Positions 6,575 to 10,166 of a DNA stretch of 10,166 bases are shown here, piece by piece. A program made the position numbers and the translations under genes. The stretch is taken from the NCBI GenBank assembly GCA_007125275.1, contig SLDN01000072.1, positions 1 to 10,166 of the forward strand. Reading direction: 5' to 3'. This DNA comes from Bacteroidales bacterium (lineage in GTDB: Bacteria > Bacteroidota > Bacteroidia > Bacteroidales > UBA7960). The notes under the pieces are model-generated. The model was given only the letters and a program-made list of their open reading frames with translations. It ran no database searches and was not told the DNA's origin. Each line of letters begins with the position of its first letter. Position 1 is the stretch's first letter.

Positions 6575-7324
6575 ATGTTAAGCATAAAAAATCTTTCAGT
6601 TTCGATACACGGCAAACCCATCATCAAGGGCTTGAGCCTGGATGTGAATGCCGGCGAGATACACGCCATCATGGGACCAAACGGCTCAGGGAAGAGCACC
6701 CTGGCCTCCGTCATTGCCGGACGTGAAACCTTCGATGTTGATGAGGGTGAGATCACCTATATGGGCAAAAACCTCTTTGACCTGCCCGCCGAATCACGTG
6801 CCAGGGAAGGCATCTTCCTGGGCTTTCAGTACCCCGTGGAGATCCCCGGCGTGAGCATCGCCAACTTCATGCGCACCGCCATCAATGAAAAACGCAAATA
6901 CCTGGGCCTCGACCCGTTAACCGGTGCAGAGTTCCTGAAGTTGATGGAGGAAAGAAAAAAGATGGTAGACATACAGTCGAAGCTCACCAACCGATCTGTC
7001 AACGAAGGCTTCTCGGGCGGAGAAAAGAAAAAGAACGAGATCTTCCAGATGGCGATGCTCGAACCCCGCCTGGCCATCCTCGACGAAACGGATTCAGGCC
7101 TCGACATCGACGCCCTGAAGGTGGTAGCCAACGGGGTGAACAAGCTCAGGCGAAAAGACAACGCCACCGTGGTGATCACTCATTACCAGCGGCTTCTCGA
7201 CTATATCGTGCCAGACTTTGTGCATGTGCTTTACGACGGCCGCATCATCAAAAGCGGAGATAAAAGCCTGGCGTTCGAGCTCGAAGAGAAAGGTTACGAC
7301 TGGGTAAAAAAGGAAACTGCCTGA
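6575..7324 (+). CDS. sufC: Fe-S cluster assembly ATPase SufC
   Basis: SufC is the soluble ABC-type ATPase that binds SufB and SufD and drives the conformational change exposing the cluster assembly site. The product is 249 residues (E. coli 248). Walker A is GPNGSGKST with K40. The ABC signature is the SufC-specific FSGGEKKK (S147-G148-G149-E150) rather than LSGGQ. Walker B is LAILDE with D170 and E171, followed by the D-loop SGLD (174-177) and the switch histidine H203 in VVITHYQRLL. There are no membrane segments, so this is not a transporter ATPase. The ATG at 6575 is preceded by a purine-rich AAAGAAAG, a weak ribosome-binding site. The gap from sufB is 70 bases and no gene is visible in it. 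All motifs are intact. Confidence 0.98.
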   Translation: MLSIKNLSVSIHGKPIIKGLSLDVNAGEIHAIMGPNGSGKSTLASVIAGRETFDVDEGEITYMGKNLFDLPAESRAREGIFLGFQYPVEIPGVSIANFMRTAINEKRKYLGLDPLTGAEFLKLMEERKKMVDIQSKLTNRSVNEGFSGGEKKKNEIFQMAMLEPRLAILDETDSGLDIDALKVVANGVNKLRRKDNATVVITHYQRLLDYIVPDFVHVLYDGRIIKSGDKSLAFELEEKGYDWVKKETA

Positions 7325-7332
7325 CGGCCGGC

Positions 7333-7344
7333 ATAATCGATTAT
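7333..7344. repeat. 12-bp perfect palindrome in the sufC-sufD gap
   Basis: ATAATCGATTAT is a perfect palindrome nine bases after the sufC stop. It could be a dimeric regulator half-site or an mRNA processing signal, or chance. Nothing else is recognised in the 72-base gap. Confidence 0.3.
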
Positions 7345-7396
7345 CCCCTAAACACGGTACACAGCATTGGTTTACAAACCTGAAGCAAGCGAACAA

Positions 7397-8803
7397 ATGG
7401 ACACGACACACACAACCCTAATAAAAGACAAGCTGCTTGACCTCTTTGAAAAGCAGCAGGAGGCCATTCGCGGCACCGCTACGCCGATGGTGAACAGGAT
7501 CAGGCAGCACGCGCTGTCACGCTTCCGCAAAAACGGCTTCCCCACCCCACAGCTCGAGAACTGGCGCTTCACCGACCTGAAGCCCCTGCTGAACACCGAA
7601 TTTGTGTTCGACTTCAGCAACAAAAGCCGCAGCATGGATATCGAGAAAATATTCACCTGCGACGTTTACGATCTCGACACCTTCAGCATCACCCTGCTGA
7701 ACGGATGGTTTGTGTATAAAAATGCACCCCTGACAAAGTTAACCAACGGAACAATCATTGGTAGCCTGGCAAAAGCAATGGAGATCTATCCCGAACTCAC
7801 AGATCAGTATTTTGGCAGGGCAGCCAAAGTGGATCAACACGAACTGGCAGCACTCAACACGGCCTTTGTGCAGGACGGCCTGTTTATCTACGTTCCCGAT
7901 GGCGTGGAAGTGGAAAAGCCCATACAGCTGATCAACATCGTAAATGCAGAGCATCCAATGTTTCTGCAACCACGCCACCTGGTAATTGCAGGCAAAAACA
8001 GCAAAATGACCCTGGTGCACTGCGACCACTCGCTGACGCACAACGTCAGCTTTACCAATACCGTGATGGAAATCTTTGCTGAAGAGAATGCCACGGTAGA
8101 GCACTACAAGATACAAAACAAGGGACGCAACTCGGCACTGGTAACCAATAACTTCATTCATCAGAAAAAATCGAGCAATGTGTACACCAACATGATAACC
8201 CTCAACGGCGGGTTTACCAAGAACATCCTTGAGGTCACACTGGCTGAACCTTACTGCCGTTCCGAACACTATGGGTTATACCTTGTAGACAGCAACCAGC
8301 ATGTCGACAACCAGATATACATCGACCATATGGCTCCCGACTGTTACAGCAACCAGCTTTACAAAGGCATTCTTGACGATGAAGCCAGGGCGGTGTTTTC
8401 GGGCAAGGTGCTGGTGCGCAGAAACGCACAACACACCATTGCACATCAGAACAACAAGAATATCTTGCTGACCGATGATGCCAAGGCCAACACCCAGCCG
8501 CACCTTGAGATCTATGCCGATGATGTGAAGTGCTCGCACGGTGCTACCGTAGGGCAGCTCGACCCGGAGGCGATGTTTTACCTGCGCTCCCGCGGACTGT
8601 GTGAACGAACCGCCCGGCAGATGATGATGATCGCCTTTGCCGGCGAAGTGGTCAGCAAAATCAGCATAGAAGCACTGCAAGAAAGAATACATCACCTCGT
8701 TGAAAAACGCCTGAAGGGCGAGCTTTCCATCTGCGACCAGTGCGTGCTGCACTGCAACAGCAAGGAACCAACGACGTTCAATATTGATATGAGCAAAATT
8801 TAG
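7397..8803 (+). CDS. sufD: Fe-S cluster assembly protein SufD
   Basis: SufD pairs with SufB through parallel beta-helices to form the SufBC2D scaffold and is needed for iron entry. The chosen ATG at 7397 gives 468 residues, longer than the 423 of E. coli. A TTG at 7367 would add ten residues and is less likely. The N-terminal domain carries PTPQLENWRFTDLKPLL, the usual SufD entry motif (around residues 45-65). The core shows FVQDGLFIYVPDGVEVEKPIQ, and near the C-terminus comes DVKCSHGATVGQLDPEAMFYLRSRGL. C379 and H381 match the E. coli C358/H360 pair implicated in cluster assembly. After the normal helical end the protein continues with GELSICDQCVLHCNSKEP, giving C446, C449 and C453 in a C-x2-C-x3-C pattern absent from E. 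coli SufD. I have a recollection of similar tails in other Bacteroidota SufD, so it may be lineage-specific. The sufS gene begins 11 bases downstream. Confidence 0.96.
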   Translation: MDTTHTTLIKDKLLDLFEKQQEAIRGTATPMVNRIRQHALSRFRKNGFPTPQLENWRFTDLKPLLNTEFVFDFSNKSRSMDIEKIFTCDVYDLDTFSITLLNGWFVYKNAPLTKLTNGTIIGSLAKAMEIYPELTDQYFGRAAKVDQHELAALNTAFVQDGLFIYVPDGVEVEKPIQLINIVNAEHPMFLQPRHLVIAGKNSKMTLVHCDHSLTHNVSFTNTVMEIFAEENATVEHYKIQNKGRNSALVTNNFIHQKKSSNVYTNMITLNGGFTKNILEVTLAEPYCRSEHYGLYLVDSNQHVDNQIYIDHMAPDCYSNQLYKGILDDEARAVFSGKVLVRRNAQHTIAHQNNKNILLTDDAKANTQPHLEIYADDVKCSHGATVGQLDPEAMFYLRSRGLCERTARQMMMIAFAGEVVSKISIEALQERIHHLVEKRLKGELSICDQCVLHCNSKEPTTFNIDMSKI

Positions 8804-8814
8804 CATCCCGGCCT

Positions 8815-10035
8815 ATGAGTATTAACACCGAACAAGTGCGTAATGAGTTCCCAATACTTCAGCGGATGGTGAACAACCGGCCGCTGGTGTACCTGGACAA
8901 TGCCGCCACAACCCAGAAACCGAAAGTGGTGATGGAGCGGCTTCGCAGCTATTACGAAAATGAAAACAGCAACATCCACAGGGGTGCGCATTTTTTGAGC
9001 AGCCAGGCTACAGAGGCTTATGAGCAGGCGCGAAAGACCATTCAGACGTTTATCAACGCCCGCCACCATTATGAAGTCATTTTTACCCGGGGCACAACAG
9101 AGGCCATCAACTTGGTGGCCAGCTCTTTCTGCAAAAAATTCATTAAGAAAGGAGATGAGATACTGATCTCAGCCATGGAGCACCACGCCAACATTGTGCC
9201 GTGGCAGATGGCCTGTGAAGACCATGGGGCTGTGCTTAAGGTGATCCCGATGAACGAACAGGGGGAGCTTGACCTGAACGCCTACCGGCAGCTGCTGGGT
9301 AACAAAACCCGGATGGTAGCCGTGACCCACATCAGCAATGCCCTGGGCACAATCAATCCGGTGAAGGAGATCATCGACATTGCGCACGCCAAAAACATCC
9401 CGGTGCTGGTGGACGGCGCCCAGGCCACGCCGCATATGGCAGTGGATGTGCAGGCGATGGACTGCGACTTCTACTGCTTTTCCGGACATAAGATGTATGG
9501 CCCGATGGGCGTTGGCGTGCTCTACGGCAAGGAAAAGTGGCTCAACACCATGCCTCCATACCAGGGCGGTGGCGAAATGATCAGCGAGGTGAGGTTTGAC
9601 AAAACAACCTACAACGAACTGCCGTTTAAGTTTGAAGCCGGCACACCAAATGTTGCTGATGTGCTGGGAATGGAAACCGCCATTGATTTTATCACCGGTC
9701 TGGGACTCGAGGCAATTGCTGCACACGAAAATGATTTGCTGCAATATGCAGTAAATCAGCTGGAGCAGCTCGAAAAGATACGATTTGTGGGCACTGCCAA
9801 AAAAAAGACAGGTGTGGTTTCCTTCCTGTTTACCGACATCCACCCCTACGATACCGGTACCATTCTGGATAAACTCGGTATCGCCGTGCGCACCGGGCAC
9901 CACTGTGCACAGCCGGTGATGGATTTCTTTAATATCCCCGGAACAGTAAGGGCTTCGTTTGCCCTGTACAACACCCGGGAAGAAATTGACCTGCTGGTAG
10001 CCGGCCTGCGAAAAGTAAGGGAAATGCTGGCCTGA
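8815..10035 (+). CDS. sufS: Cysteine desulfurase SufS (group II)
   Basis: SufS is a PLP enzyme that removes sulfur from L-cysteine as a persulfide and releases alanine, feeding sulfur to SufBC2D, usually through SufE or SufU. The product is 406 residues, identical in length to E. coli SufS, and key residues fall at the same numbers. They are H123 (in MEHHANIVPWQ), D200 and Q203 (in VDGAQATPH), the PLP lysine K226 (in FSGHKMYGPMG), the persulfide cysteine C364 (in RTGHHCAQP) and R379 (in VRASFALYNT), which binds the substrate carboxylate. RTGHHCAQP with a short active-site loop identifies group II enzymes rather than IscS/NifS. It is the fourth gene of the operon, 11 bases after sufD. The large minus-strand frame over 9169-10080 is a shadow. 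Selenocysteine lyase activity is a known side activity of the family. Confidence 0.98.
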   Translation: MSINTEQVRNEFPILQRMVNNRPLVYLDNAATTQKPKVVMERLRSYYENENSNIHRGAHFLSSQATEAYEQARKTIQTFINARHHYEVIFTRGTTEAINLVASSFCKKFIKKGDEILISAMEHHANIVPWQMACEDHGAVLKVIPMNEQGELDLNAYRQLLGNKTRMVAVTHISNALGTINPVKEIIDIAHAKNIPVLVDGAQATPHMAVDVQAMDCDFYCFSGHKMYGPMGVGVLYGKEKWLNTMPPYQGGGEMISEVRFDKTTYNELPFKFEAGTPNVADVLGMETAIDFITGLGLEAIAAHENDLLQYAVNQLEQLEKIRFVGTAKKKTGVVSFLFTDIHPYDTGTILDKLGIAVRTGHHCAQPVMDFFNIPGTVRASFALYNTREEIDLLVAGLRKVREMLA

Positions 10036-10142
10036 AGGATGTAGAAAAATGAAAATCCAACATCTCTCGCCTAACATCAATTCGAGGTCTTGGATGCATT
10101 TACAAAATACAGCATTTCAAATAGTTACGAAATTGCAAACAC

Positions 10143-10166
10143 ATGAAAACAGAAGAAAAAGCACAA
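10143..10166 (+). CDS. Start of a gene cut by the right edge, possibly sufE
   Basis: An ATG at 10143 opens a frame reading MKTEEKAQ to the window end. Only eight residues are visible, so there is no sequence evidence of family. Position after sufS makes a sulfur-transfer partner (SufE, SufU or SufT/DUF59) the natural candidate. The 107 bases between the sufS stop and this ATG hold no recognisable terminator or perfect -7 box. Confidence 0.35.

Noticed and set aside
7369..7380. GGTTT-AC-AAACC as an RNA hairpin
   Set aside because: The loop would be only two bases, too tight for a stable hairpin, so only a DNA palindrome is possible.
7367..7396. TTG start giving a ten-residue SufD extension
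   Set aside because: A normal ATG lies at 7397, and the extra residues show no family resemblance.
9169..10080. A 303-residue minus-strand frame opposite sufS
   Set aside because: SufS is certain on the + strand with all catalytic residues; the antisense frame has no recognisable domain.

Overview
The window looks like a chromosomal segment from a member of the Bacteroidota, probably the Bacteroidales/Marinilabiliales side. Four observations point there: promoter-like boxes of the TAnnTTTG type, start codons with almost no Shine-Dalgarno pairing, a sensor kinase/response regulator pair resembling the Bacteroides RprX/RprY pair, and an AT-leaning genome with heptanucleotide tandem repeats between genes. 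The genus cannot be read from the sequence. Apart from the cut gene at the left edge, every gene runs on the + strand.

Layout. Positions 1-166 (minus strand) hold the N-terminus of an FtsX/MacB-type ABC transporter permease. Positions 167-640 have no convincing gene. They contain a degenerate heptamer array (188-309), two inverted-repeat structures (391-421 and 461-534) and a candidate promoter for the next gene. An iron-type superoxide dismutase (sodB, 641-1216) follows. The spacer 1217-1527 holds three helically phased GTTAA direct repeats, a perfect TAnnTTTG box, nine tandem GATTGAC-type heptamers and two hairpins. It leads into a compact three-gene unit with 14-base gaps: an RprX-like histidine kinase (1528-3138), an RprY-like OmpR-family regulator (3153-3869) and a tocopherol-cyclase-family protein (3884-4903). 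After a 152-base promoter region come sufB, sufC, sufD and sufS (5056-10035). A start codon at 10143 opens another frame cut by the right edge; by context it could be sufE.

How the genes fit together. SufBC2D is the Fe-S cluster scaffold and SufS supplies sulfur to it; in other bacteria this pathway is used under iron limitation and oxidative stress. FeSOD removes superoxide, which destroys Fe-S clusters. The kinase/regulator pair has a plausible autoregulatory site. The tocopherol-cyclase-like protein is unexplained in a presumably non-photosynthetic host. The segment reads as a redox and iron-sulfur maintenance neighbourhood.

The most useful non-coding observation is that sodB and sufB share a near-identical 23-24 base block upstream (565-588 and 4921-4943), which suggests a common regulator. 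No mobile element, CRISPR array, tRNA or rRNA was seen, and no wholly new multi-gene system is evident. The novelty lies in the regulatory DNA, the operon placement of the cyclase-like gene and a cysteine-rich tail on SufD.
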